64,000 nt of DNA from Ceratopteris richardii (Eukaryota; Streptophyta; Polypodiopsida; Polypodiales; Pteridaceae), in the NCBI GenBank assembly GCA_020310875.1, contig CM035407.1, forward strand, positions 89,972,632 to 90,036,631, read 5' to 3'. The notes below the pieces were generated by a model that worked only from the letters and a program-made list of their open reading frames with translations, was not told where the DNA came from and did not search any database. The translations under genes were made by a program, and so were the position numbers. This document shows, one piece after another, positions 31,251 through 41,225 of this stretch; the first letter of the stretch is position 1, and each line of letters opens with the position of its first letter.

Positions 31251-31857
31251 AACTAAGCCCTTGTCAAGGCTTACCAGTAAGAAGGTCCCCTTCTCATGGA
31301 GTGTTGAAGCTAAGAAAGCATTTTGTGAACTAAAATTGAGGCTATGTACTTCTCCACTTTTAAGTGTTCCTAACTGGTCATTGGAGTTTCATGTGCATAC
31401 AGATGCCAGTCTTCATGTTGTTGGTGGAGTTCTAGCTCAACCATCATCACACAAGGTTGATAGACCTATCTCCTATGCTAGCAGACTACTCACCAAGGTA
31501 GAAAGGAACTACAGTACGATCGAACGGGAAGGTTTGGCCATTGTATTTGCTCTTCAGAAGTTTCGGCATTACCTTCTGGGTGTACATTTTATAGTCATAT
31601 CTGACCATCAGCCTTTGAAGTACTTGATAAACAAGCCTAGAGTAGCTGGAAGGGTTTGGAGATGGTTACTCATGTTTCAAGAATTTAACTTCGATATTCA
31701 TATTAAGCCAAGAAGAGAGCACTACATGGCAGATCAAGTATCCACGACGGCAATGTGCAAGAAGGCAACAAGTATTAATGATGAATTGGTGGATAGTAAT
31801 CTCTTCCTAGTAACAATTCAGACTGATTGGTATGATGGAATTCTCAATTTCCCTTAA
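31251..31857 (+). pseudogene. pol: RNase H (gypsy B)
   Basis: VPNWSLEFHVHTDASLHVVG (catalytic D in HTDAS), RPISYASRLLTKVERNYSTI with EREGLAIVFALQKFRHYLLG, and DHQPLKYLINKPRVAGRVWR are the RNase H blocks; HIKPRREHYMADQVS marks its end. It lies in the same open stretch as most of the RT (30,661-31,857). Confidence 0.9.
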
Positions 31858-32985
31858 AACCAAGGCGTACTCAATCATAAATGGGAATTTATATAGATAT
31901 TGTCAGGATGATATTATGAGGAAGTGTGTTTATCCAAAGGAGGTAAACCTATTGCTAGAGGCTGCACACAGTGAAGGGTATCTAAAGGGGGAAGAATTGG
32001 CTCACAGAATCATCCACAAAGGACCATGGTGGCCTCGTATTTACAAGGATGCGATCAAGTTTGCTAGAAAGAATGCCACATTTGTCAAAGATGTGCGCCT
32101 ACACCAACCATATCGAATTTCCAACCATTATTCATATCTATAGGATGGCTCCCATTTGAACGATGGGGTTTTGATTTCATAGGACCTATTAGTCTAATTG
32201 TTTGTCCTGGGGGTAAGAACTAAATTTTGATGGCAACATGTTATGCAACTAAATGGATAGAGGCTAAATCTATGGTGGTCTACACTCCACCGCTTTAACA
32301 GTAGCTAAGTTTTTGTATGAACCTGTTTTCTCAAGATTTGGATGCCCACTGGAAATCACTAGTGATAGGGGAACACATTTTGTGAATTAATTGCTCCAAT
32401 TAGTATTTGACAGGTACAAGAACTTCCATAAAACATCCTGTGCCTACTATCCAAGGGCAAATCGCCAAGCAGAGAGCTCCAATACAATTTTGATTGGATT
32501 GTTGTGCAAATTATCTTTTGATCATCAAAGATTTTGATCCCAAGCATTGATCGATGCAATTTGGGCTTTCAGAACTACAAACAGGGGAACCACTGGAGAG
32601 ATTCCATTTCGCTTAGTATATGGAAAAGAGGCATTGGCATCATTTGAATTTATTATCAAAAAGGAAATGGGAGCCAAAACCATTGGAATTGAACCTCGCA
32701 TTAGGAGACTGGTGGCATTAGAAGAATACAGAGACGGAGCAATGCAAAAACTTCAGGTAACACAAGAAGAGTGCACGACAGGTATCTTTGGACCAATGGA
32801 GTAAAGGAAGGATCCTTAGTTTTGGTGCATCATATTCTAGCAGTATCGACCAAATTGGCACCCAAATGGATAGGACCATACAGAGTGGTAAAGGTATTAC
32901 ATCATGGAGCAGTACATCTGGAGGATTTGCAGGGTAAGAGGATACCCTTGGTCAATATCTCCAGGGTGAAGAAGTACCTGAACTA
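31858..32985 (+). pseudogene. pol: Integrase (gypsy B)
   Basis: EAAHSEGYLKGEELAHRIIH and GPWWPRIYKDAI give the zinc region, then the core around 32,155-32,560, with GEIPFRLVYGKEALASFEFI further on. The C-terminus (APKWIGPYRVVKVLHHGAVH, LEDLQGKRIPLVNISRVKKY) is the SH3-like GPY-type module and ends at 32,985 without a chromodomain. Broken. Confidence 0.88.
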
Positions 32986-33073
32986 AGTTAAATTGGAAGC
33001 ATTTCATTCACTCTACCTACCTTATTTCATTCACTGATTGCAGATTATTTTGGTAATTAAAAAAAGAAAAAAA
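32986..33073 (+). other. Spacer and polypurine tract (gypsy B)
   Basis: After the pol end, about 70 bases lead to AAAAAAAGAAAAAAA directly before the LTR start TGAGG, the expected polypurine tract. Shorter or equal versions lie before the LTRs at 44,810 and 53,610. Confidence 0.8.
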
Positions 33074-33900
33074 TGAGGATCTCAGCTTGCATGCAAAATA
33101 AGTGTAAGTGGTAAAAGTGAAAGTGGAGAAATGACTGTTGCCACCAACCATTCATGACGACTACCTATTTCTGAGGATCCAATTCAAGATTGTTGGCATA
33201 TTTGATCTACCCATCTAATTTTGGGCAATCAATCGGCGCATGATCAGTGGACATTAGGAATCGGCAAGGCCCTCTTGGCCTATTGGAGCCTATAAAAGCA
33301 ATGGACTTGTGTTCATTTGAGGATATATACATACGTACGTACAAGGGTCCTCTCTTTGCACTCTGTGGCTACAAGCCTACGATAGGAAGTCACTCTGTGG
33401 TGAGGATACAGAGCGTGGGCTTCCTAATGGAGGGCTAATAGCACTATAGTGTGAAGAGAGTGGCTTGGTTTTGTCATTCAGGGTGAGTGAGTGGTATTTT
33501 CATGCTCTTTTCCTTAGAGCAAGTCTTCATACTTTGTATTGATTAGTACCAGTTTGCATCTAGATGTGTTCATTATACGGATTGGATGAATCTCTTGTAT
33601 TGATGCTGCTTAGTTCTAGATTGGCATGTTCACACAGAGCATCAACTTTTGAGCACCTCTTTTGCCTATATTGTAATCCTCTGTGTGAACTAAGGAGCGG
33701 TTTCATCCTTTACAATTGCTATTGACATTGATCTTCTCTCTGAGTGTCTACATTTACTGTACTATTATTGTGATCTCCCTGCTCACAGACATGTTAAAGG
33801 GTATATTTCCCTAAGGAGGACCTCCCTTGATTAGGCGAAGTACTGGAAGTGCATATAATCTGCTCTTGTTAAAAGTGGATACCCCAGTACCTTCTCTACA
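33074..33900 (+). repeat. LTR shared by two gypsy B units
   Basis: 827 bases, TGAGGATCTC to CTCTACA. On its left is pol end plus polypurine tract, on its right primer site plus gag, so it serves as right LTR of one unit and left LTR of the next. Confidence 0.92.
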
Positions 33901-35623
33901 GTTTGGCATGCCCTGTGGGACACCTCCGTTTCTGTGAGAGGCACTGAGGATAGTAAATAGTTCTTTTTCAGTATTTTTGCCCTATTGCATTTGCAAGTAG
34001 GTACATGACCCATACACAAGCAGATAAGGAGCCTATTCGTGTACGAAGGAGCCTTAACAAGTTAGCTATATCTTCGACTAGTGAACCTAGCTCCCCTCTA
34101 CCCTCCTTGAATTTATCTATTGATTTGGGTGCGACACCACTGTCAAAGGAGAAGCATAAGATAACATTAGATTTCTCCTCAGATACGTCAGAAGAAACAC
34201 GAGTGCAAATGGAGGATCTCTCTCATTTACTCTCCAGACTCAATATCAAGTTCCCTACCTTCAAGGGACAAGCTTATGAGGATGCTAATGATCATGTGAG
34301 CAAGTTCATCTCCTTATGCCGTGGACGAGGTCTGCACAATAGAGAGGATGCAATGCTGGTACTCTTCCCATCCACATTGGAAGGCCTTGCTGACAAATGG
34401 TACAGTCAATATGCAGATGGCCATTTTGCTACATGGGAGGTTCTGAAGACAACATTCTCATAGACATTTCGACCTAGTGACTCCTTGGAAAGAGCAATAG
34501 ACCAGCTCGAGAATCTAAGGCTAAGATCAGGTGAATCCTTCCATGAACTTCACACTAGGACAAAAGCACTTGTTGCACATCTTCCACATGCTCCACGTGA
34601 TTTCTTAGTTAAAAAATGGATAGAAAACGCTCTACCCAGGTCATCTCAATAGAAGCTTCGTGAGTCTCTTAGGTTGGATGCAATCCTCAATGATTTTGTT
34701 GCAGCAGCATCAGGCATTGAAGAAGCTACGCAACATTTTGAAGGGGAGACACAACCAAATTATGCAACAGAACTAGATCGTATTAGCCAATTGAGGAAAG
34801 AACTGGAGGCATTGAGAATGCAACAAAACCACCAAGAAGAGAAGGTCTTGCCACCTCTGCGTCACAGTGATGAGGAAGTAGCCCAACTTCGTCGCGAGTT
34901 AGAAGATTTGCGGACTACTCAGGATATAAGAAGGTAGATTTGTTGTACAATATGTAACAACAATGGACATTCCAATGCTATTATCCTAACAAGGTAAGCT
35001 GTCAATTTTGTGGAAAGGATGGTCATGACGCTAGAGACTGTTACTACCTCAAGGGTACACATCAACGAGGTAACCCTCAAGCTTTGGATTCATATTATGC
35101 TAGTACTTCAAATGCTCGTACGACAAAGCCTAGGTATAATAGGCCATTGATGTGTTATTGTTGTGGTGAGTATGGCCATATGCAAAATAGGTGTTCCCTT
35201 CCAGAAGATGCACCTCCTTGTCAACATTGTCCAGAGGCCAAGGATCACTATACCAAAGACTGCCCAAGAAGCCGTCCTGCTCCAATCCACATGATTGCAG
35301 TCTCTCTGCTCTTTGATCCTCTATAATGTCCACGATGACTAGAGCCAAAGAAGTAGCAACAATCCGTAGAGAGGAACAATAAGGATTCGAGGATCAAGAG
35401 GAGGAAAAGAAGGCTGAGTGGAAAGGCCAAGCAGAAATTGAAGGAGCTTATGAAAGGATGGCTACTTCTTTAAGGGACCAACCAACAAGCGTGCAAGAAG
35501 ACACTCATGAGCTAAACATTGAACACATCTTGAAAGCTAATCATCACAAGGTTAGTCTACATGAACTCAAAAAGATGGATTCAAAAATCAGAAGTGACCT
35601 ATTAAAGATTGTACACTCTTTAT
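33901..35623 (+). mobile_element. Gypsy B unit, gag part only
   Basis: Primer-site region, then gag from 34,005 (MTHTQADKEPIRVRRSLNKL; FPTFKGQAYEDANDHVSKFI) to the zinc-knuckle region (35,084-35,326: CYCCGEYGHMQNRC, CQHCPEAKDHYTKDC) and the start of the protease-side linker. The match to the family stops near 35,623, where repeat X begins. Broken. Confidence 0.88.
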
Positions 35624-36285
35624 GCAAAAACATAATCACTATCTCAATGACCACATGGATATACATAAGTGGTACCCACAAAAGTGTACATGGTGTGTAT
35701 GTGCTCAATATATGCCATAAGATGACACTAAAAGGTTGAATGTACAGCCCAAAAACTAGCCAACAACACCTACAAGTCTCACTCAACTCTAATGTTTTAT
35801 GCTCAAAAGCCTGCATAAATTTGCATCCGCTGCTCTCACCAACACTGAAAACCTTTCGTGAAACCTGTAGTTTTATGAGTGTGGCTGAAAACACACTACC
35901 AAAGGTTGATATTTATTGTCTAAGATTTACAAAGAATACTCTTCTTGATTTTTTTGGACTTGTGTGAAGAGAACTATGTGCGAAAGTACTCCAAAATGGC
36001 TCGAAAAGACACCCCCAAAATGCTTCAGAAACAGGCTTTGAAAGCAAAGAATGAAGCTTTGAGGGACCAAAACATGTTCAAGGTAATGTTAACCTTAGTC
36101 TTTCCCCTTCTTCAAACACCATCAGAGTGTAGCTTAGTGGCAAGAGATTGCCATGGTTAAGCGAGCTCGGGGGAAACAGGACTCTGTGATCTCCCAGGAA
36201 GTACTGGGAACGTCTAGTTTTGTTGATCATTGAGGTCCTCCCTCGCGTGTAGCCAACGGTGCCAATACTAACTTTCTGATAGATT
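35624..36285 (+). repeat. Repeat X copy with 5S-like core
   Basis: Aligns with 19,020-19,640 on the left and with 39,350-39,790 and 62,939-63,375 from 'caccaacactgaaaacctt' onward. The 5S-like core is at 36,155-36,212. The middle part reads KMARKDTPKMLQKQALKAKN in one frame in three copies, but with no known domain. Confidence 0.85.
36155..36212 (+). repeat. 5S-rRNA-like core of repeat X
   Basis: GTTAAGCGAGCTCGGGGGAA matches the box A region of plant 5S rRNA (GTTAAGCGTGCTTGGGCGAG) and GATCTCCCAGGAAGTACTGGG its following 3' part; the intermediate-element/box C region is more changed here than in the 39.7 and 63.2 kb copies. Confidence 0.65.
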
Positions 36286-36503
36286 ATGCAATGCTTTCAA
36301 CCTGATTTTTTATTGGAAGCTGGTGATGTTGCATATTTGTTCTTTCTACTATTTGATCTATCTGTTCTTTTTGGATTGGGTTCTCTCTTGCACTATATCA
36401 TTTCACAAGCTCATGCATGTATAGATGATTATATACACCATTGTAATGCAAGCTGCTCTTGTAACTATATTGATACCCATACTAATAGATTATGGAATGA
36501 TTT
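36286..36503 (+). repeat. Repeat Y copy left of copia M1
   Basis: About one unit of the 206-bp repeat, ending in 'tagattatggaatgatt' directly against the outer end of a copia LTR. The same junction point in the unit is used at 60,982. Confidence 0.85.
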
Positions 36504-36802
36504 TGAAGGAATTTGATCGCGATGCACCACAGTGCGCTCTCCTTCTTGAGAGCTGCACGACAATATCCTCAGAGTAGAAAACTGAGCTCCTAGGGCTACA
36601 CACGGTACTCAACACAGAGGCTGTAGAATACACAAGAAAAACACAGAACACAGGGAGCACAAAGATCGACTTCTTAGGTCTTATAAATGCGGTCGAACTT
36701 ACAGTCTTTGGCTGGCCACACCACTATATGTTTTATCAAAGAACATAAACAAAGAAGTGTTCGGTGACCATTTGGCCTTTCACATGGATACTAATGGTAA
36801 CA
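36504..36802 (-). repeat. Copia 3' LTR (M1)
   Basis: On the minus strand TGTTACCATTAGTATCC begins the LTR right after the polypurine tract AGTGGAAGAT, and it ends with GAATTCCTTCA-type sequence at 36,504. It has the same 299-bp span as the LTR at 60,983-61,281. Confidence 0.88.
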
Positions 36803-36910
36803 ATCTTCCACTAAAGGCCAATACGGCTAAAGTAACTATGCGAGAAAAATAAAGAATGATAAAGAATACCTAAGTGTAAGTATAAAAAGTATACCTCCCA
36901 CTTGATGGGC

Positions 36911-38208
36911 ATGTTACATAGTGTGAATCAGGTAACCCCTATCAAGTGACAATAGTGTCAAAAGTTGTCCTATGGTAGAGCCTTAGTGAAAGCATATGCA
37001 GCATTATCTCGAGCGTGAACCTTCTCAAGAATAATTCACTTAGTGGCTAAGAAATATCGAATGAAGTGATACTGCACCTCAATGTTCTTGGTCTTTGCAT
37101 GATAGACCGGATTCTTAGCCAAAGCAATGGCACTCTAACTACCACTGAGCAAAGGAGGTACATGGTGAGGTAAACCCATAGCATAAGCAAGACGAGAAAG
37201 CCACAATGCTTCCTTACATGCCTCACTTGTTGCAACATACTCTGCTTCTATGGTGGAAACAGTTGTACATTCTTGAAGACGAGAACTGCAAGAGATAGCA
37301 CATCTAACAAAATGAAAAATGTACCTAATGTAGACTTACATTTGTCTACACAACCACGATAGTCAGAATCTGTGTAACCAATAATGGATGCTTTCCCTCT
37401 ACCTAAGCATATACACTTGTCCCTAGTGCCACTTAGATATCTCAGAATCATCTTGACTGCTTCCCAATGTTTCTTGCCAGGATTAGACATATCTGCTCAC
37501 AACTCCAAGTGCAAATGCAATCTCTGGTCTGGCAGCTACCATAGCATACATGAGACTACCAAGAGAAGATTGATAGGGAATTTTGGTCATGAATTCCTTT
37601 TTCTCATCTAATTTGGGGCAATCGTCCTTGCTCAATTTCACATATGTGGGCAAAGGTGTACTCGATGCCTTTCCACCCTGCATATTGAACCTGAGAAGTA
37701 CTTTGGATATGTACTCACTTTGAGACAAGTATATGCATATTTTACTCTCATCACGAGAAATGTGCATGCCAAGAATATGTTTGGCATCCCCAAAATCCTT
37801 CATATGAGATGTCTGACTCAACTTTTTCTTTATAATTGAGAAGTCATAAGAGGACTTCCCAGCAATCAACATATTGTCAACATAAAGTATCAAGCATATC
37901 AAGCGTCCATCTGAGTATCTCCTTGTGTAGACACAATGATCCTCATTGCTTTGAGAATATCCTTGAGACTTTATAAAATCATCAAAATTTTGGTACCATC
38001 TTCTAGGGGACTGTTTAAGCCCATACAAGCTCTTCTTGAGCTTACAAACTAGACTTTCCTTGTCAAGAACTACATAAAGTTCTAGTTGATCCATATAGAT
38101 CTTAGGATCTCCATGCAAGAAAGTAGATTTCACATTCATTTGGAGTAGCTCTAAGTCCTCCATTGCAACAAATCCAAGCAACATGTGCAAGGTAGTCATC
38201 TTGACCAC
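36911..38208 (-). pseudogene. pol: Copia RT and RNase H (M1)
   Basis: The 241-aa stretch at 37,483-38,208 holds TTLHMLLGFVAMEDLELLQM, NVKSTFLHGDPKIYMDQ, KKSLYGLKQSPRRWYQNFDD, LILYVDNMLIAGK (catalytic box) and MKDFGDAKHILGMHISRDES. RNase H follows at 36,911-37,490 (KHWEAVKMILRYLSGTRDKC and the ASEACKEALWLS region). Standard copia pol. Broken. Confidence 0.9.
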
Positions 38209-38519
38209 TAGAGAGAAGATTTCCTCAAAATCAACACCATGTTATTGCTTAAAACCCTTTGCAACAAGTCATGCTTTATACTTTGGAGAAGCACTATCTG
38301 ATGTGAATTTCAGCTTATATACCCATTTACATGGTAAAGCTTTCCTGACCTTTGGCAAAGGTACTAAATCCCAAGTACCATTCTTTAAATAGAATCAAGC
38401 TCACTCTTCATGGCACACTCCCACTTGACATGATCCTTTGTCAGGCATCTGTTAGCATAACAACAAAAGAATTATAAACCTCAAACATATCTATCAGGTG
38501 GATGTGCGACATGTGCAGA

Positions 38520-39345
38520 GCGTCTCAATGGTTGTTGAACAAGAACTTATGTAGACTGATCTGATCGGACATTCTCTTGAACGTCCCTATGTGCAGCATT
38601 TTTATGCATGCCAACTTGAGGACTACTATCCTCAAACACGACTCTTCTCACTTCAACCTCCTTAATCGGTTGTTTATACATCTTAGACTCATTGAAAATG
38701 ACATCACTACTTCTGATCACTGACCATGTTTCAGGATCCCATAAGCGATATCCAAATTGTCCTTCTTGACCATATCTAAGAAAAATGCATTTGTTTGACT
38801 TATAGTCCAGTCTAAGATTCTTGGCTATATGAGCATATGCTTTACAGCCCAAAACTCGAAGATGATCATAATATGGTGGCTTCTCTGTCCATAACTCTTG
38901 TGCCACTTTGAGATCTTTGGCAGTACTAGGTGAAAGGTTAATCCTTTCAGCTACACCATTCTGTATTGGGGTATACGGAGCCGTAAATTCCCGATGCATC
39001 CCTCCAGATTAATAGAAAAGGGTAAATTCATGTGAGGTATACTCACCCCCATTATCTGAATGTAAAGCCTTAAGCTTAGTTCCTTTTTTAGTCTCAATTG
39101 AAGCAACCCATTTATCGAAAGTAGGGAATACCTCATCCTTTGATTTGATAGGACATACCCAAACATTTCTAGTACCATTATCTATGAAAGTGACAAAGTA
39201 ATCATCTATGAAAGTGACAAAGTAAAGAGAACCACCTAAGGACCTAGTGGGCATAGGACCACACACATTTGTATGAACGAGATCTAAAGGTTGAATTGAA
39301 GAGTCAATGTGCATTCTATGCACATTTTTGGTTTGCTTTCCATAT
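38520..39345 (-). pseudogene. pol: Copia integrase (M1)
   Basis: MHRMHIDSSIQPLDLVHTNV starts the core, followed by a short tandem duplication of the FVTFIDD block that is also present in M2 and M4 but not in the + strand copia. Then come DNGGEYTSHEFTLFY (second D), REFTAPYTPIQNGVAERI (the E region), and the C-terminal SVIRSSDVIFNESKMYKQPI and VRRVVFEDSSPQVGMHKNAA. The match stops at 39,345 at the repeat X junction. Broken. Confidence 0.9.
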
Positions 39346-39349
39346 TGAC

Positions 39350-39870
39350 ACCAACACTAAAAACCTTTCGTGAAACCTGTAGTTTTATGAGTGTGGCTGA
39401 AAACACAGCGTTAAAGGTTCATATTTATTGTCAAAGAATTACAAAGAATACTCTTCTTGATTTGTTTGGACCTATCTGAAGAGAACTATGTGCGAAAGTA
39501 CTCCAAAACGGCTCCAAAAGACACCCCAAAAATGCTTCAGAAACAGGCTTTGAGAGCAAAGAATAAAGCTTTTAGGGACCAAAACATGTTCAAGGTAATG
39601 TTAACCTTAGACTTTCCCCTTCTTCTGACACCACAAGAGTGTAGCTTAGTGACAAGAGATTGCCATGGTTAAGTGACCTCCCGGGGGAATAGTACTCGGA
39701 TGGGTGACCTCCCGGGAAGTACTGGGAACGTCTATTTTTGTTGATCATTGAGGTCCTCCCTCGCGTGCAGCCAACGGTGCCAATAGTGACTTTGGTCACT
39801 CTTATGACAAGGTATGCCAACGTGTATGCCCTCGTCACCACCTTAGTCGTAAGCCTTGGAGAAAGCAAGG
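39350..39870 (+). repeat. Repeat X copy inside copia M1
   Basis: Begins 'caccaacactaaaaacctttc' directly after copia sequence ending 'tttccatattga'. The copy at 62,939 has exactly the same junction. It includes the 5S-like core (39,667-39,728) and the downstream 'cgtaagccttgg' block seen at 19.7 kb. It replaces the copia gag/protease region in position and reads opposite to the copia. Confidence 0.85.
39667..39728 (+). repeat. 5S-rRNA-like core of repeat X
   Basis: GTTAAGTGACC, then AATAGTACTCGGATGGGTGA, CCTCCCGGGAAGTACTGGG. The second and third blocks are near identical to the intermediate element and box C region of plant 5S rRNA (AGTAGTACTAGGATGGGTGACCTCCTGGGAAGTCC). It covers about the 3' half of 5S; the first ~47 bases of 5S are not recognisable. 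Confidence 0.8.
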
Positions 39871-40010
39871 GGGATGCTTGCTTCACTCGCACAAAAGGAA
39901 CAAAGCTTCTTGCATTCAACTGCTTTGATACCATATGGGGGTGGGCGTGGTGCTTGCTTTGCTCACACAAAAGAAACAAAGCTTTTTGCATCTAATTGTT
40001 GTTATATCAT
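39871..40010 (-). other. Copia leader with two primer-site-like blocks
   Basis: On the minus strand TGGTATCAAAGCAGTTGAAT (near 39,920-39,938) is a good initiator-tRNA-Met primer site, and a weaker version lies next to the LTR end at about 40,000. Both are followed by 'gatgcaaaaagctttg'-type sequence, so the leader seems duplicated. Confidence 0.6.
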
Positions 40011-40291
40011 TAAAGGAATTCAACGGGATGCACCACAGTGCCCTCTCCTTCTCGAGAGCTACACGACGATATCCTCGGAGTAGAAAACTAGGCTCATAGG
40101 GCCGCACACGATACTCTACACAGAGGTTGCACTAGAATACGCAAGAGAAACACCGTACACACAAGAGCACGAAGACAAACTTCTTAGGTATTACAAATAT
40201 AGTCGAGCCTACAGTCTATGGGTGACCATGCCACATACGTTCTATTAAAGAACATAAACAAAGAAGTGTTCGGTGGCCACTTGACCTTTCA
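40011..40291 (-). repeat. Copia 5' LTR (M1), incomplete
   Basis: Matches 36,504-36,802 and 60,983-61,281 over most of their length; it abuts repeat Y at 40,291. Confidence 0.82.
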
Positions 40292-40565
40292 GTCTGATTT
40301 TTTATTGGAAGTTGGTGATGTTGCAGTTTTGTTCTTTCTAATATTTGATCTGTCTGTTCTTTTTGGATTGGGTTCTCTCTTGCACTGTATGAGTTTACAA
40401 GCTCATGCATGTATAGATGATTATATACACCGTTGTATTGCAAGCTGCTCTTGTAGCTATATTGATACTCATAGTAATAGATTACGCAATGCTAATTTCA
40501 GTCGGATTTTTCATTGGAAGCTGGTGATGTTGAAGATTTGTTCTTTCTACTATTTGATCGATCGG
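40292..40565 (+). repeat. Repeat Y, more than one unit
   Basis: The block 'gattttttattggaag' recurs at 40,297 and, as a variant, 40,506, i.e. a ~208-base period, with 'atagatgattatatacacc' in between. Confidence 0.85.
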
Positions 40566-41225
40566 TTGAAGTGAGGTCCTAAACGTCGCTCATCACAAAC
40601 ATGTTAGAAACTATGGTTCCAAAAGTATTGCTCTTGGAATATTCAGTCTATTGCAACATCTAAATCTCTATAGACCTCCAAAGTTACATGCTAACGTAGT
40701 AATGAGAGAGAGAGAGAGGTGTGTCAAATACATGTTAACATAGTAATGAGAGAGAGAGGTCTCAGCTATGAATAATAATGAGACCAAATCAGTGATGATT
40801 TCTGAGGGCCGTATTGCTCGTTTTGGCCATTTTGTACCATAAAATGAAGTCAAAAATTTTAGTAGACCTTAAGAAATACATTAAAAATATCAAATACAAG
40901 TACGATGTTGTACGTCAAAATACAATACTGAGACCAAGACAATATCGTTTCTCAATTAACTACTTGGAGTTATATGATAATATCGTGGGCTACTGGCATT
41001 TAAAAACAAAATAAGGGCGTGCTTACATGATAATATCGTGGGCTGCTGGCATTTGGAAACAAAATAAGTTAGAAAAAGTTCTGTAGCGAGAGAAAAAGCA
41101 TGCTCTTAGAAGTTGGCATTTGGATACAAAATAAGTACGTTATATGTGAATGTGATCGTGGACAAGTGCTACACGGCAATGAGAAGCCATCCGTCTGCTC
41201 GTCTGGCGAAATTTATATATACTAA
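40566..41225. other. Low-copy region with short direct repeats
   Basis: No gene recognised. 'GTAATGAGAGAGAG' occurs at 40,700 and 40,741; 'atgataatatcgtgggct.ctggcattt' occurs at about 40,975 and 41,028; and GGCATTT...ACAAAATAAG occurs three times between 40,995 and 41,132. It has no partner elsewhere in the window, which makes it the longest apparently unique stretch of the right half. Confidence 0.6.

Larger units (their letters stand above)
26905..33900 (+). mobile_element. Gypsy family B, most complete unit
   Basis: Two 827-bp LTRs (26,905-27,731 and 33,074-33,900) flank gag, protease, RT, RNase H and integrase in Ty3/gypsy order. LTRs begin TGAGGATCTC and end CTACA. My hand comparison gives about 59 differences in 827 (~7%), without length change. 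The right LTR is followed directly by another primer site and gag, so it is shared with the next unit and no target duplication can be called. No chromodomain is seen after integrase. The FMDDF RT box and 'FALS.KDL.GIPEELG' start suggest a non-chromovirus lineage. Broken, several breaks, though long open stretches survive. Confidence 0.92.
36504..40291 (-). mobile_element. Copia element M1 with embedded repeat X
   Basis: A minus-strand Ty1/copia fossil: a right-end (3') LTR at 36,504-36,802 (299 bp), RNase H (36,911-37,490), RT (37,483-38,208), integrase (38,547-39,323), then repeat X (39,350-39,870) where gag and protease would be expected, primer-site region (~39,925-40,010) and 5' LTR (40,011-40,291, incomplete). 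It belongs to the same family as the copia element at 2.4-16.7 kb. Repeat Y flanks it on both sides, so it was inserted into a Y tract. Broken, several breaks. Confidence 0.88.

Noticed and set aside
32900-32985. Chromodomain at the end of gypsy B integrase
   Set aside because: The protein ends right after the GPY/SH3-like module; nothing resembling a chromodomain follows in any copy.
35945-36160. Small Lys-rich protein conserved in three repeat X copies (KMAxKDTPKMLQKQAL)
   Set aside because: The frame is short, unrelated to known proteins and its conservation equals that of the noncoding parts of X as far as I can judge by eye.
39667-39728. A genuine 5S rRNA gene
   Set aside because: Only the 3' half of 5S is recognisable, no 5' half or array is present, and copies are embedded in repeat X.
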